A DNA stretch of 12,589 bases from UMGS1251 sp036666555 (GCA_036666555.1 JAVWVS010000042.1:1-12589); one strand, 5' to 3'; positions 1 to 7,671 are shown, counted from the first letter of the stretch. Notes: a model not told the origin generated them from the letters alone. A program made the numbers and translations.

Positions 1-50
1 ACATCTGTTCTGCAGTATATTTATACTTTCATATACTGAAAAGTTCCATA

Positions 51-116
51 AAAAAAAATATTCCCATAGAAAAATCAAGTATCAAAGTCCCTTGATTTCT
101 GTGGGAATATTTTTTT
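51..116 (-). terminator. Intrinsic terminator of the rpsF-ssb-rpsR operon (bidirectional shape)
   Basis: A long inverted repeat: 58-66 pairs with 102-110, and 72-79 pairs with 91-98, with an 11-nt loop. It is flanked by A-runs at 51-58 and T-runs at 110-116, so the transcript ends in a U-tract in either direction. It sits 17 nt beyond the rpsR stop codon and closes the minus-strand ribosomal operon. Confidence 0.9.
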
Positions 117-132
117 CTTTCATTTATAAGAT

Positions 133-408
133 TTAATCAAGTACATAAGGCATTAATGCAATATGTCTTGCTCTCTTAATTGCTACTGTAAGAGCTCTCT
201 GATGTTTTGCACAGTTTCCTGTGATTCTTCTAGGAAGAATTTTTCCTCTTTCAGAGATATATTTTTTTAATTTTACAACATCTTTGTAATCGATATCGTT
301 ATTATCTTTTCCGCAGAATACGCATACTTTTTTTCTTCTGCGTCCGCCGCCACCGGGACCTCTTCTTTTGAAGCCACCTTCTGATTTGCCACCTTTATCG
401 TAAGCCAT
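133..408 (-). CDS. rpsR: 30S ribosomal protein S18
   Basis: Small-subunit ribosomal protein S18, which forms a heterodimer with S6 on the platform of the 30S subunit. The 91 residues begin with a glycine- and arginine-rich N-terminal extension (about residues 5-27), then the S18 core with the VCVFCGK motif, the DYKDV strand, the RGKILPRRITGNCAKHQR helix/turn signature and the LMPY C-terminus. Length is slightly above the usual 70-85 residues because of the N-terminal extension. The start follows a clean GGAGG site. It is the last gene of rpsF-ssb-rpsR, 54 nt after ssb, and is followed at once by a terminator. Confidence 0.98.
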   Translation of the reverse strand: MAYDKGGKSEGGFKRRGPGGGGRRRKKVCVFCGKDNNDIDYKDVVKLKKYISERGKILPRRITGNCAKHQRALTVAIKRARHIALMPYVLD

Positions 409-462
409 GGTTATTACCTCCTCTATTTTTTAGTGTGAATGCGCTTGCTAAAAGCCGCATGT

Positions 463-924
463 CTAGCTGAATGGTAATTCTTCATCAATTCCATCCGGAA
501 TATTCATGAAACCGTCACCTGCATCTGCATTTGGTGCCGGACTTGGGCTTGTCTGATAATTATTGCTGCCAGCACTATGATTACTCTGATAGTTCTCACT
601 GGATGCTTTGCTTTCTGCAAATTCCTGATCTTCTACTACAACTTCTGTTGTGTATACCTTTACGCCTTCTTTGTTCGTGTAACTCCCGGTCTGTATACGT
701 CCGGATACTACTACACGAAGTCCTTGGCGAAAATATTTTTCTGAAAATTCAGCGGACTTTCCAAACACTACACAGTTAATAAAATCTGCAGTTGCTTCTC
801 CGTCACGTTTGAATCTACGATCTACAGCCAATGTATATCTGGCAATTGCCAGTGCATTCTCACCTTGAGAATATCTTACCTCAGGGTCTCTTGTCAGACG
901 TCCCATTAAAATTACTTTATTCAT
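463..924 (-). CDS. ssb: Single-stranded DNA-binding protein
   Basis: Homotetrameric SSB that coats single-stranded DNA in replication, repair and recombination. The 153 residues show an N-terminal OB-fold (about 1-105) beginning MNKVILMGRLTRDPEVRY and containing DFINCVVFGKSAEF and VVVSGRIQTGSY. A flexible Ser/Asn/Pro-rich linker follows (about 110-140), then the acidic tip DEELPFS, the conserved docking peptide for SSB partner proteins. Length and layout are normal. It lies between rpsF and rpsR, 18 nt after rpsF, the standard bacterial arrangement, and is presumably controlled with them. Confidence 0.98.
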   Translation of the reverse strand: MNKVILMGRLTRDPEVRYSQGENALAIARYTLAVDRRFKRDGEATADFINCVVFGKSAEFSEKYFRQGLRVVVSGRIQTGSYTNKEGVKVYTTEVVVEDQEFAESKASSENYQSNHSAGSNNYQTSPSPAPNADAGDGFMNIPDGIDEELPFS

Positions 925-942
925 ACTATTATCCTCTTTTCT

Positions 943-1230
943 TTATGCTTCTTGTCTCACGCATAAATATCTGATTACGTCGTCCATAATACGAATTCTT
1001 GATTCGACTTCGCTTGGAACGCTGGCATCAGATTCGAAATGGATGAAGTAATAAAAGCCTTCTTTCATTTTTTGAATTTCGTAAGCTAATCTCTTCTTAC
1101 CCCATTCATCGACATCAGTCACATTACCACCGAAACGTGTAATAATTTCTTTCACCTTTTCGATTGTTTCTGTTCTTGCGTCGTCTTCGATTTTTGCGTT
1201 GACAACAACAGCTAATTCATATTTGTTCAT
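943..1230 (-). CDS. rpsF: 30S ribosomal protein S6
   Basis: Ribosomal protein S6, partner of S18 in the 30S platform. The 95 residues start MNKYELAVVV and carry the typical GGNVTDVDEWGKKRLAYEI and GFYYFIHFES segments and a C-terminal IRIMDDVIRYLCVR helix. The length matches the family. The start is preceded by AAGGAGG with normal spacing. It leads the rpsF-ssb-rpsR unit; the 102-nt gap before it holds a hairpin and a possible promoter, fitting the known autoregulation of this operon by the S6:S18 complex. Confidence 0.98.
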   Translation of the reverse strand: MNKYELAVVVNAKIEDDARTETIEKVKEIITRFGGNVTDVDEWGKKRLAYEIQKMKEGFYYFIHFESDASVPSEVESRIRIMDDVIRYLCVRQEA

Positions 1231-1259
1231 GTCGTTTGCACCTCCTTATGGTCTCTGGC

Positions 1260-1277
1260 TTCCGGTCTATGCCGGAA
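1260..1277 (-). promoter_or_regulatory. Leader hairpin ahead of rpsF (candidate S6:S18 binding site)
   Basis: The transcript can form a 6-bp stem (TTCCGG pairing with CCGGAA) around a 6-nt loop about 30 nt before the rpsF start. S6:S18-binding leaders with a CCG-containing structure are known upstream of rpsF in many bacteria. The hairpin is seen directly; the match to that motif was not tested and is inferred from position. Confidence 0.4.
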
Positions 1278-1292
1278 ACAAGGAATTAAAAT

Positions 1293-1322
1293 AATATATC
1301 ACAATTCAATATGATACCACAA
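1293..1322 (-). promoter_or_regulatory. Possible internal promoter for rpsF-ssb-rpsR
   Basis: A -10-like TATATT (1298 to 1293) lies 18 nt from a weak -35-like TTGTGG (1322 to 1317), right after the DUF951 stop codon. It would give a leader of about 55 nt containing the hairpin at 1260-1277. The -35 is poor, so this is tentative. Confidence 0.35.
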
Positions 1323-1332
1323 ATATACTTCT

Positions 1333-1524
1333 TCAACAAGCTTTTTTTATGATTTCTTTTGTGTTTTTTTCAACTAACTTCCTAGACAGCATAATCTGAT
1401 GCCCACAACCCACGCATTTTAGACGAAAATCTGCTCCGACCCGCAGGATTTCCCATTGGTAACTTCCACAGGGATGTTTTTTCTTCATCCGTACTTGATC
1501 GCCCACTTCATATTGCTGTGTCAT
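1333..1524 (-). CDS. DUF951 family small cysteine-containing protein
   Basis: A 63-residue protein of the DUF951 family, which is widespread in Firmicutes and has no established function. The start of the domain, YEVGDQVRMKKKHPCGS, is characteristic, followed by WEILRVGADFRLKCVGCGHQIMLSR. Cysteines in HPCG and in CVGCGH could bind a metal such as zinc, but this is inference. It sits 14 nt after srtB and about 100 nt before rpsF. DUF951 genes next to rpsF are common in Clostridia, suggesting shared expression with translation genes. The tail is short and basic. Confidence 0.9.
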   Translation of the reverse strand: MTQQYEVGDQVRMKKKHPCGSYQWEILRVGADFRLKCVGCGHQIMLSRKLVEKNTKEIIKKAC

Positions 1525-1538
1525 CTTTTCTTATCCTC

Positions 1539-2342
1539 CTATTGATCTTCCTCGCTGATTTTCACACCATGTACCAAAAACCGGTCTTCTTCCCGAACAT
1601 TCGTACAAGTTGACAAACTTACTAGCTGAGATGTAGCACTTAGTGTCACTTTGGTGTCATATGCAGATGCCTTTTTAATTTCTTCCAGATAGGTCAAATA
1701 TGCCTGTTCCGATTCATAAGTCTTCTGATAGCTTATGGAAGTATCTCCTACAATTCCTGCGGAACATATCTGGTATTTTGCCACCTTTTTATTCGGAGTA
1801 TAGATATAAAAATAAGGATGTTCCTTATAATAATCTTCTTCCTGGTACTTCATTAATTGGGCAAACATAGTTCCATTTTTCATATTATGTCCATAGATAA
1901 AGGTGTTTTTATCGCTAAAATCTTTTTGATTATCCACATCCACAAACAGCGTGCCTAACTTATTATCATTTTCCTGAAATGTACGTCTTAAATATTCCGC
2001 ATTGTCTTTTCCCTGCACCACCGGATAATTAATTTCCGATGGTTCCTCAAAACGTATCCACCCTGCAATATCCGGGTTCATTGCCACTAAGGCATCAAAA
2101 TCTATCGTAAATTTATCTTCTCCGTCTTCTTTGTCTTTTTTGTCTTTTTTGGTAACAGCAAGTTTCTGTACTTTATCATATTCTGATTTTCCTTTTTGAT
2201 ATTCTGAAAAGATTTGGTACAATTTTACCCCGGAGATTACGAATACCACAATGGCAATGACAAGTATGATGTTGCTAATTACGCTGCCTTTCCTTTTTTT
2301 CTTCGGTCCTCTATGATAATGCTTTTTTTTGTTTTCTGTCAT
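1539..2342 (-). CDS. srtB: Class B sortase
   Basis: Membrane-anchored cysteine transpeptidase that joins cell-surface proteins to peptidoglycan or to each other. The start is taken at 2342 (267 residues) because GAAAGGGAAG precedes that ATG with good spacing; an ATG 8 codons upstream (2366) has no ribosome site. A very basic N-terminus (KKKRK) leads into one membrane segment (about residues 20-40), a charged linker rich in Lys and Asp (about 60-77), then the sortase fold. Catalytic residues are visible: His152 in FIYGHNM, Cys246 in SLSTCTN and Arg254 in DRFLVHG. The N-terminal helical part and spacing fit class B. It is nearly contiguous with the upstream UPF0597-type gene. No substrate with an obvious sorting signal is encoded in this window. 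Confidence 0.92.
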   Translation of the reverse strand: MTENKKKHYHRGPKKKRKGSVISNIILVIAIVVFVISGVKLYQIFSEYQKGKSEYDKVQKLAVTKKDKKDKEDGEDKFTIDFDALVAMNPDIAGWIRFEEPSEINYPVVQGKDNAEYLRRTFQENDNKLGTLFVDVDNQKDFSDKNTFIYGHNMKNGTMFAQLMKYQEEDYYKEHPYFYIYTPNKKVAKYQICSAGIVGDTSISYQKTYESEQAYLTYLEEIKKASAYDTKVTLSATSQLVSLSTCTNVREEDRFLVHGVKISEEDQ

Positions 2343-2369
2343 GTTTTCTTCCCTTTCAACCACCATTTC

Positions 2370-3644
2370 TTATTTCTGACTCATAATATCAACAATGGTT
2401 TTTTCCGTCTCCACCATTCCAGGTGACGCAATCATTCCCATATGTTTCATGGTATCTTCCGGAGTGTTTCCATTGATTCCATGACAGGATGCAATACAAA
2501 TTCCTTTCATCGCCATATCCACCCCACGAAATGCCGCATCTGTAGCCACGATACCTTTCATGACGCAGCCTTGATTCCCACCGTCACAAATCATCCCCGT
2601 CAGTCCAGATGCCATATTTTGAATTACCTTTGTAATCTGGTCATACCGTCCACCTTGTAGGTAACACAGTCCACATGCCATGCCGGTTCCTGCTGCAATT
2701 CCGCATCCACAAAATGCGGATAATTTACCGGAGTACTCTTTGATATACATGGTGATTAAATAACTGAGAGCCGTTGCCCGCAGCAATTGTTCCGCCTCCA
2801 GTCCTTCTTTTTTCACCTCGTAATAGGCGAATAGTGGGAGCGTGGCAATTATTCCATGAGCCCCGCTTCCCGTAATACTCATAGCTGGTTTATTTAGCCC
2901 CAGAACCCTTGCTTCTATAGCACCGTTGCAGAGCAGCTGCGCTGTCAAAAGCACATCATTTGAAATGATCTTATTCTCATTTTCAAGCTTCAGCTGAGGA
3001 CCAAAGGAGGTCTTATTGGAGGTGAGCCCTTCTTCCAATAATTCCATATTCATAGAAAATGCTTCCCGGATAAAGCTCAATTCTTCTGCCGGCACTTCTT
3101 CTATATAAAAGAGGATCTGTTCCAACGAATATTGATGAATCAATGGTTCTGCCCCTTCGCCTTCCGGCGGTAATGGTTGCTCAAACAGGATTTCTTTGTT
3201 TTTCTCAATCTGCCATATCTGCGTATGTCCTCCGGCGATTCTCACCGTACAACTGTCCCTCTCCGTGGAAACTTGGGCATCTATGGTAATTCGTGATCCC
3301 ATGTGATCTAACACCACTTCTACCTTTCCTTCTTGCATCAATGATTCTGCTTTTTGGTTGTCTTCTTCTCCCACATGGCTCAACGCCAAAAGCCCCAGTT
3401 TTGCGTCCCCTCCGGTGGCACCTAATGCTGCTGCAAATGCGTTGCCCACATGATTACTTCCCGGAATTCCACAACTGAACGCATTCTTATACATACCCGA
3501 ATTCAAAGATACACGAACGCTTTTTATCTCCCCTTTGGTATATGTTCTCGCCTTCGCCACTGCATAAGCAATCGCCCCCGGCTCTGTCACACCAAGTGCC
3601 GGTTTCATATCATTTTTAATCAGCTCTGTAAGTTCATGCATCAT
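2370..3644 (-). CDS. UPF0597 / L-cysteine desulfidase-like protein with Val at the expected catalytic Cys
   Basis: A 424-residue cytoplasmic protein of the UPF0597 (YhaM/CdsB-like) family, related to Fe-S cysteine desulfidases and serine dehydratase alpha chains. The N-terminal signature reads KPALGVTEPGAIAYAVA, where the family normally has a Cys (GCTEP); here residue 19 is Val. Later parts are typical: SLNSGMYKNAFSCGIPG, GSGAHGIIATLPL, AFCGCGIAAGTGMACGLCY (Cys312, 314, 324, 327) and MICDGGNQGCVMKG (Cys353, 360). The late cysteines could hold a [4Fe-4S] cluster. Its start overlaps the darA stop by one base (TAATG), so translation is probably coupled to darA. From the family it could release sulfide or ammonia from an amino acid, but loss of the N-terminal Cys makes classical cysteine desulfidase activity doubtful. 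Confidence 0.88.
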   Translation of the reverse strand: MMHELTELIKNDMKPALGVTEPGAIAYAVAKARTYTKGEIKSVRVSLNSGMYKNAFSCGIPGSNHVGNAFAAALGATGGDAKLGLLALSHVGEEDNQKAESLMQEGKVEVVLDHMGSRITIDAQVSTERDSCTVRIAGGHTQIWQIEKNKEILFEQPLPPEGEGAEPLIHQYSLEQILFYIEEVPAEELSFIREAFSMNMELLEEGLTSNKTSFGPQLKLENENKIISNDVLLTAQLLCNGAIEARVLGLNKPAMSITGSGAHGIIATLPLFAYYEVKKEGLEAEQLLRATALSYLITMYIKEYSGKLSAFCGCGIAAGTGMACGLCYLQGGRYDQITKVIQNMASGLTGMICDGGNQGCVMKGIVATDAAFRGVDMAMKGICIASCHGINGNTPEDTMKHMGMIASPGMVETEKTIVDIMSQK

Positions 3645-3982
3645 TATACCTTCTCAAATCTTTCTACATCCTGCACAAAAATAGTGGCACCACCCACATC
3701 TACATTAATTGGTATCGCCGTATTCAATCCCATGGTACACCGTGGATCATAAGGAAGAGGCATCGTGTATACCACTTGTTTTCGCTTCCCACATTCTTTC
3801 TTTATAATGTCAATGACAGTCTGTACCAGTTCTTCTTCTGTAACGATCAAAAGTGTGGTATTCCCTTTGCGCAAAAAGCCACCGGTTGTCATAAGCTTCG
3901 TCACACTAAATTTTTCTTGAAGTAAAAGATCCGTCACCGCATCTCCATCATCCGATTTTACAATGGCATAAATCATTTTCAT
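3644..3982 (-). CDS. darA: Cyclic-di-AMP receptor, DarA/PstA (YaaQ) family
   Basis: A 112-residue PII-like trimeric protein that binds cyclic di-AMP in Firmicutes. It shows the family start MKMIYAIVKSDDGDAVTDLL, the nucleotide-contact segment KLMTTGGFLRKGNTTLLI (about residues 29-46) and the C-terminal GGATIFVQDVERFEKV. Length is normal. It is the first gene of the minus-strand run, with a good promoter about 55 nt upstream, and its stop codon overlaps the start of the following UPF0597-type gene. PII-like proteins often act through a protein partner, so the coupled enzyme or the nearby sortase are conceivable targets, but nothing in the sequence proves this. Confidence 0.95.
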   Translation of the reverse strand: MKMIYAIVKSDDGDAVTDLLLQEKFSVTKLMTTGGFLRKGNTTLLIVTEEELVQTVIDIIKKECGKRKQVVYTMPLPYDPRCTMGLNTAIPINVDVGGATIFVQDVERFEKV

Positions 3983-4036
3983 AATAACACCTCTTCCCGA
4001 TAATTTCTTTCTATAATCTATCTTTTTATTGTCTCT

Positions 4037-4065
4037 AGTATATCATTGACACCCGCTGACTGCAA
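4037..4065 (-). promoter_or_regulatory. Promoter of the darA operon
   Basis: TTGCAG (4065 to 4060) and TATACT (4042 to 4037) are separated by 17 nt, a good sigma-A arrangement facing darA. It lies back to back with the catalase promoter at 4089, in a 173-nt divergent intergenic region. Confidence 0.7.
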
Positions 4066-4088
4066 TTCTTTTTCCCATCATAAAACGA

Positions 4089-4117
4089 TTGACTTTTTCC
4101 AGAAATTGGTGTAAAGT
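4089..4117 (+). promoter_or_regulatory. Promoter of the catalase gene
   Basis: TTGACT (4089-4094) and TAAAGT (4112-4117) are separated by 17 nt. The predicted start point is about 4124, giving a short leader before AAGGAGG at 4141-4147 and the ATG at 4156. Confidence 0.65.
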
Positions 4118-4131
4118 AGTAATAGATACTA
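4117..4131 (+). promoter_or_regulatory. Inverted repeat over the katA start site (candidate peroxide-repressor operator)
   Basis: TAGTAATAGATACTA is a 7-1-7 inverted repeat with five matching pairs (TAGTA and TACTA). It overlaps the end of the -10 and the predicted transcription start, where a repressor would act. Size and base composition resemble PerR boxes (TTATAAT-N-ATTATAA), with 8 of 14 positions agreeing. PerR control of catalase is well known in Firmicutes; the assignment here is inference. Confidence 0.35.
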
Positions 4132-4155
4132 ATATCAATTAAGGAGGATTTTTCT

Positions 4156-5670
4156 ATGGATTCAAAAAAATTAACCAATGAAGTTGGAGCACCGATTGCA
4201 GATAACGAAAATTCCATTACTTTTGGTCCTCGTGGTCCTGTAGCATTACAGGATGTATGGCTTTTAGAAAAGCTTGCGCACTTTGACCGGGAAGTCATTC
4301 CCGAAAGACGTATGCATGCAAAAGGAAGTGGTGCATACGGTACTTTTACCGTTACACATGACATTACAAAATATACCAAGGCTAGTATTTTTTCTGAAAT
4401 TGGTAAGCAAACCGATTTGTTTGTACGCTTCTCCACCGTTGCCGGTGAACGTGGCGCTGCAGACGCAGAACGTGATATTCGTGGATTTGCATGTAAATTT
4501 TATACCGACCAAGGGAATTGGGACTTAGTAGGGAATAACACTCCTACCTTTTTTATCCGCGATGTACATAATTTCCCTGATTTAAACCGTGCTGTAAAAC
4601 GTGATCCCAGAACGAATCTTCGCTCTGCACAAAACAACTGGGATTTCTGGACACTGCTTCCAGAGACTTTCCACCAAAGAACAATTGTTATGTCTGACCG
4701 TGGAATTCCTGCATCTTACCGCCACATGCATGTATTTGGAGAACATACTTTTAGCTTTTACAATGCACAAAATGAACGCGTATGGTGTAAGTTCCATTTC
4801 CATACCCAACAAGGAATCAAAAATTTGACCGACGAAGAAGCAGCAGCAATCATTGCCAATGACCGTGAAAGTCATGGCCGTGATTTATATGAGTCTATTG
4901 AACATGGTGATTTCCCTCGTTGGACCATGTATGTACAGATCATGACGGAAGAACAAGCAAGAACCCATTATGAAAATCCATTCGATATTACGAAAATTTG
5001 GCGTCATAAAGAATTCCCATTAATTGAAGTGGGTGTATTGGAATTGAACAGAAATCCGGAAAACTATTTTGCAGAAGTAGAGCAATCTGCATTTACTCCG
5101 GCTCATGTAGTTCCCGGCATTGGATTCTCTCCTGATAAATTCCTTCAAGGACGGCTTTTTGTATATGGAGATGCACACCGTTACCGTTTAGGTGTAAATC
5201 ACAATCTCATTCCGGTGAATCAGGCAAAATGTGAAGTACACGATTACCATCGTGATGGGGCTATGCGAACCGACAGTAACTATGGTGGCTCCAAAGGCTA
5301 CTCCCCTAACAGTGATGGCGAATGGGCAGCACAGCCGGAATTCATGGAACCACCATTGAATCTGGAGGGTGCACTTTATACTTATGATCCCAAAGATGAT
5401 CCTACCGATGATAACTTCCGTGCAGGTGGTGAATTATACCGCTTAATGACCGAAGATAAAAAGGCACTTTTGATTGAAAATACTGCTCGCAATATTGAAC
5501 CTGTCACAGACAATGTAAAATATCGTCATGCTGTACATTGCTACTTGGCAGATGAAGATTATGGCACACGTATTACTAAAGCCATGGGTCTTTGTATTGA
5601 CAAAGTGAAAGTACTATCCAAACTTTCCAACACAGACCTGATTGCCGCAACTTTAAAAGATAACATGTAA
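4156..5670 (+). CDS. katA: Heme catalase (small-subunit type)
   Basis: Monofunctional heme catalase that converts hydrogen peroxide to water and oxygen in the cytoplasm. The 504 residues are full length for the small-subunit class, with no flavodoxin-like C-terminal domain. Visible active-site parts are distal His54 in RRMHAKGSGAYGTF, Asn127 in LVGNNTPTFFIRD and the proximal heme ligand Tyr337 in RLFVYGDAHRYRLG. The start follows AAGGAGG. It is monocistronic: its own promoter lies upstream and a 12-bp terminator starts 3 nt after the stop. No electron-transfer partner gene is adjacent. In an apparently anaerobic host it would give oxidative-stress protection. Confidence 0.98.
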   Translation: MDSKKLTNEVGAPIADNENSITFGPRGPVALQDVWLLEKLAHFDREVIPERRMHAKGSGAYGTFTVTHDITKYTKASIFSEIGKQTDLFVRFSTVAGERGAADAERDIRGFACKFYTDQGNWDLVGNNTPTFFIRDVHNFPDLNRAVKRDPRTNLRSAQNNWDFWTLLPETFHQRTIVMSDRGIPASYRHMHVFGEHTFSFYNAQNERVWCKFHFHTQQGIKNLTDEEAAAIIANDRESHGRDLYESIEHGDFPRWTMYVQIMTEEQARTHYENPFDITKIWRHKEFPLIEVGVLELNRNPENYFAEVEQSAFTPAHVVPGIGFSPDKFLQGRLFVYGDAHRYRLGVNHNLIPVNQAKCEVHDYHRDGAMRTDSNYGGSKGYSPNSDGEWAAQPEFMEPPLNLEGALYTYDPKDDPTDDNFRAGGELYRLMTEDKKALLIENTARNIEPVTDNVKYRHAVHCYLADEDYGTRITKAMGLCIDKVKVLSKLSNTDLIAATLKDNM

Positions 5671-5672
5671 TC

Positions 5673-5715
5673 ATGGTTAGGGTGTTTTGACACCCTAACC
5701 ATTCTTTCTATTTCT
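5673..5715 (+). terminator. Intrinsic terminator of katA
   Basis: A perfect 12-bp inverted repeat (5673-5684 with 5691-5702) around the loop TTTTGA, followed by the T-rich run TTCTTTCTATTTC. It begins directly after the catalase stop codon. Confidence 0.88.
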
Positions 5716-5727
5716 CAAAAAAGTTTT

Positions 5728-5762
5728 AAAAGTCTGCTGGATTCCCAGTGGACTTTTTTATT
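5728..5762 (+). terminator. Second terminator-like hairpin after katA
   Basis: AAAAGTC at 5728-5734 pairs with GACTTTT at 5751-5757, and the stem continues inward through TGCTGG and CCAGTG with two G-T pairs and a 4-nt loop. A T-run follows. It is a backup terminator for katA, and because its outer arms are A and T rich it could also work on the minus strand. Confidence 0.75.
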
Positions 5763-5824
5763 GTGAAGTGATAAAATGAACTCAGTTTTTACGGACAAAT
5801 AAGTGAAGCACTAGGGAGTATAAG

Positions 5825-7177
5825 ATGCAGGGGAGAAAAACCTTTTACAAAAGGTTCAAAGCAATACCAATTATCGTAGGAATCATCATTCTGTGGGCAG
5901 CAAGCTTCCCGCAGATTTGTTATGCTACGCTTTCGTCAGGTGCTGCCTTTGAAGGTGCCACTTGGGAAAAAGTATTAGAAGTCCCGCGGTTTCACGGTGG
6001 CATTGGCGTGGTTCAGTCCATATGCTGTACTGAAAACTATATCATTTGCCTGGAAAATTCCCTCGATGGAACTCTGGATCCAGATGTAGTTTCCGCTTAT
6101 TATAAGAATACTGTGGATGAAAATGGGAATCCTGTGGAGCAGTATTCCTTAGCAAAACAAGTAAATGACACTAGCTATGAGCATGCCAATGGAATGGCAT
6201 ACAATCCTAACACCAAAGAAATATTGGTCAGCCCCTATACCGCTGTTAATCCGGAAAACATGGGGTGCCTTTTCATTATGGATGCAGATACCTTGGCCTA
6301 CAAAGGGAAAGTAAAAGTCTCGGAAGATTATAATATTCTTGGTATCGACTATAAATCGGATACCGACCAATACATTATCCAAACTGATGGAAGTAATGAT
6401 TATAGTTTTAAAATTCTCAATTCTTCTTATCAGGTCATTGAAGATTTAGGTGCTTATGAAGGAACTTCTAAGGGATCTAATTTTCAGGATTTATGTGTAG
6501 ACGGAGATTATATTATCAACTTTCCCCTTACTCTTTTTCTAGGTATTGGTAATTTTATTAATGTGTATTCCATGTCTCAAAAAACATTAGTTGCCTGCAA
6601 CCAATTAGACTTTCAATTTGACAGCAATGTAGTGGCGGACGAGCCTGAATCCATCTGCCAGACAGCCCCCGGAGAATTTATGGCCGTTGTCAATACCACC
6701 CATGCAGATGGTGAGCAATTGATGTGCCTTTACAAAACAACAGTGCCGTACCAGTTCCAAGTGACTGCTTCTTCTGAAAATGCCACTATATCTGACAGTT
6801 CTAATGCTGTTTCGCGTGGAACTGATTATACCGTTACCTATTCTCCGGCAGAAAAACATAAGCTCACTTCTCTGTTGGTCGATGGCAAAAAAGTAAGCTT
6901 AAAAGAAAATCCTAAGAGTTATACCTTTAAAAATGTACAAAATAATCATACCATACAAGTAACCTCCGAAAAAATATCCGTAATCAAAGCTGCTGATAAA
7001 GCAAAACGTGCACAAGAAGCTTCTTCTTCTCCTTTGAACAAGGTCGTAATCGCCTTCTTATGTCTATTTGTCCTTGTAGGTGCATTCTATATCCGACTTC
7101 TTCATGTGCGACGCTTACGAGCTCTTAAACGCCGTAGAGCAAAACGCCACATCCAGCAGCAGAAATATGAACTATAA
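5825..7177 (+). CDS. Exported membrane-anchored protein, unrecognised, propeller-like with C-terminal membrane helix
   Basis: I do not recognise this 450-residue protein. A basic N-terminus and hydrophobic stretch (about 12-28) end at a likely signal peptidase site after Ala34 (ICYA). Residues about 40-305 are rich in short beta strands with repeated patterns such as GMAYNPNTKEILVSPY and ILGIDYKSDTDQYIIQTDG, which resemble beta-propeller blades that read surface ligands. Residues about 308-383 look like one bacterial surface-repeat (InlB B-repeat-like) domain: TASSENATI, then YTVTYSPAEKHKLTSLLVDG, then YTFKNVQNNHTIQV. A membrane helix (about 407-424) and a strongly basic cytoplasmic tail (RRLRALKRRRAKR) follow, giving a type I topology. 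No LPxTG or NPQTN-like signal is seen. The ribosome site is GGGAG. ybaK starts 20 nt downstream and is probably cotranscribed. Confidence 0.7.
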   Translation: MQGRKTFYKRFKAIPIIVGIIILWAASFPQICYATLSSGAAFEGATWEKVLEVPRFHGGIGVVQSICCTENYIICLENSLDGTLDPDVVSAYYKNTVDENGNPVEQYSLAKQVNDTSYEHANGMAYNPNTKEILVSPYTAVNPENMGCLFIMDADTLAYKGKVKVSEDYNILGIDYKSDTDQYIIQTDGSNDYSFKILNSSYQVIEDLGAYEGTSKGSNFQDLCVDGDYIINFPLTLFLGIGNFINVYSMSQKTLVACNQLDFQFDSNVVADEPESICQTAPGEFMAVVNTTHADGEQLMCLYKTTVPYQFQVTASSENATISDSSNAVSRGTDYTVTYSPAEKHKLTSLLVDGKKVSLKENPKSYTFKNVQNNHTIQVTSEKISVIKAADKAKRAQEASSSPLNKVVIAFLCLFVLVGAFYIRLLHVRRLRALKRRRAKRHIQQQKYEL

Positions 7178-7197
7178 GTACAAAAGGAGTCTTTTAG

Positions 7198-7671
7198 ATG
7201 TTAAATGATAAAACAAATGTAATGCGAATGCTAGATAAAGCCAAAATTCCATATACTCCTAATTACTATTCTCACGAAGATGGTGCCATTGATGGCATAA
7301 GCGTTGCACACAAACTAAACCAGCCTCTCTCTCAAGTGTATAAAACGCTAGTCACCCAAGGCAGTAGCAAGAATTACTACGTATTTGTCATTCCTGTTGC
7401 CGATGAACTGCATCTTAAAAAAGCAGCCAAATCAGTCCATGAAAAAAGCATTGCCATGGTAAAAGTAGCTGATATTATGAAGATTACCGGATACGTCCGC
7501 GGTGGCTGCAGCCCCATTGGCATGAGAAAAAAATACACCACTACCTACCATCTAGCAATTCAAAATTGCAAAATAGTAATGGTAAGCGGTGGCAAAATTG
7601 GGACTCAGATTATGCTGAATCCCAAAGATTTAATTGATTTCACTCTTGGTAACGTAAGTGATATTATTTAA
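7198..7671 (+). CDS. ybaK: Cys-tRNA(Pro) deacylase, YbaK/EbsC family
   Basis: Cytoplasmic editing enzyme that hydrolyses Cys mischarged on tRNA-Pro. The 157 residues match the family length. Motifs include an N-terminal MLDKAKIPYTPNYY, the VYKTLVTQG segment holding the conserved Lys, YYVFVIPVADELHLKKAAK and GYVRGGCSPIGMRKKYTT, with a C-terminal GGKIGTQIMLNPKDLI. The start follows AAAGGAG. It lies 20 nt after the exported-protein gene. Its stop codon overlaps the stop codon of the convergent selenoprotein gene by two bases, so there is no separate terminator between the two convergent units. Confidence 0.95.
   Translation: MLNDKTNVMRMLDKAKIPYTPNYYSHEDGAIDGISVAHKLNQPLSQVYKTLVTQGSSKNYYVFVIPVADELHLKKAAKSVHEKSIAMVKVADIMKITGYVRGGCSPIGMRKKYTTTYHLAIQNCKIVMVSGGKIGTQIMLNPKDLIDFTLGNVSDII

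Noticed and set aside
2343..2366. Longer srtB start adding 8 residues
   Set aside because: No ribosome site precedes it, whereas GAAAGGGAAG precedes the ATG at 2342.
5760..5824. Promoter for the exported-protein gene
   Set aside because: TAAAAT at 5772-5777 could be a -10, but no acceptable -35 lies 16-18 nt before it, so I did not call it.
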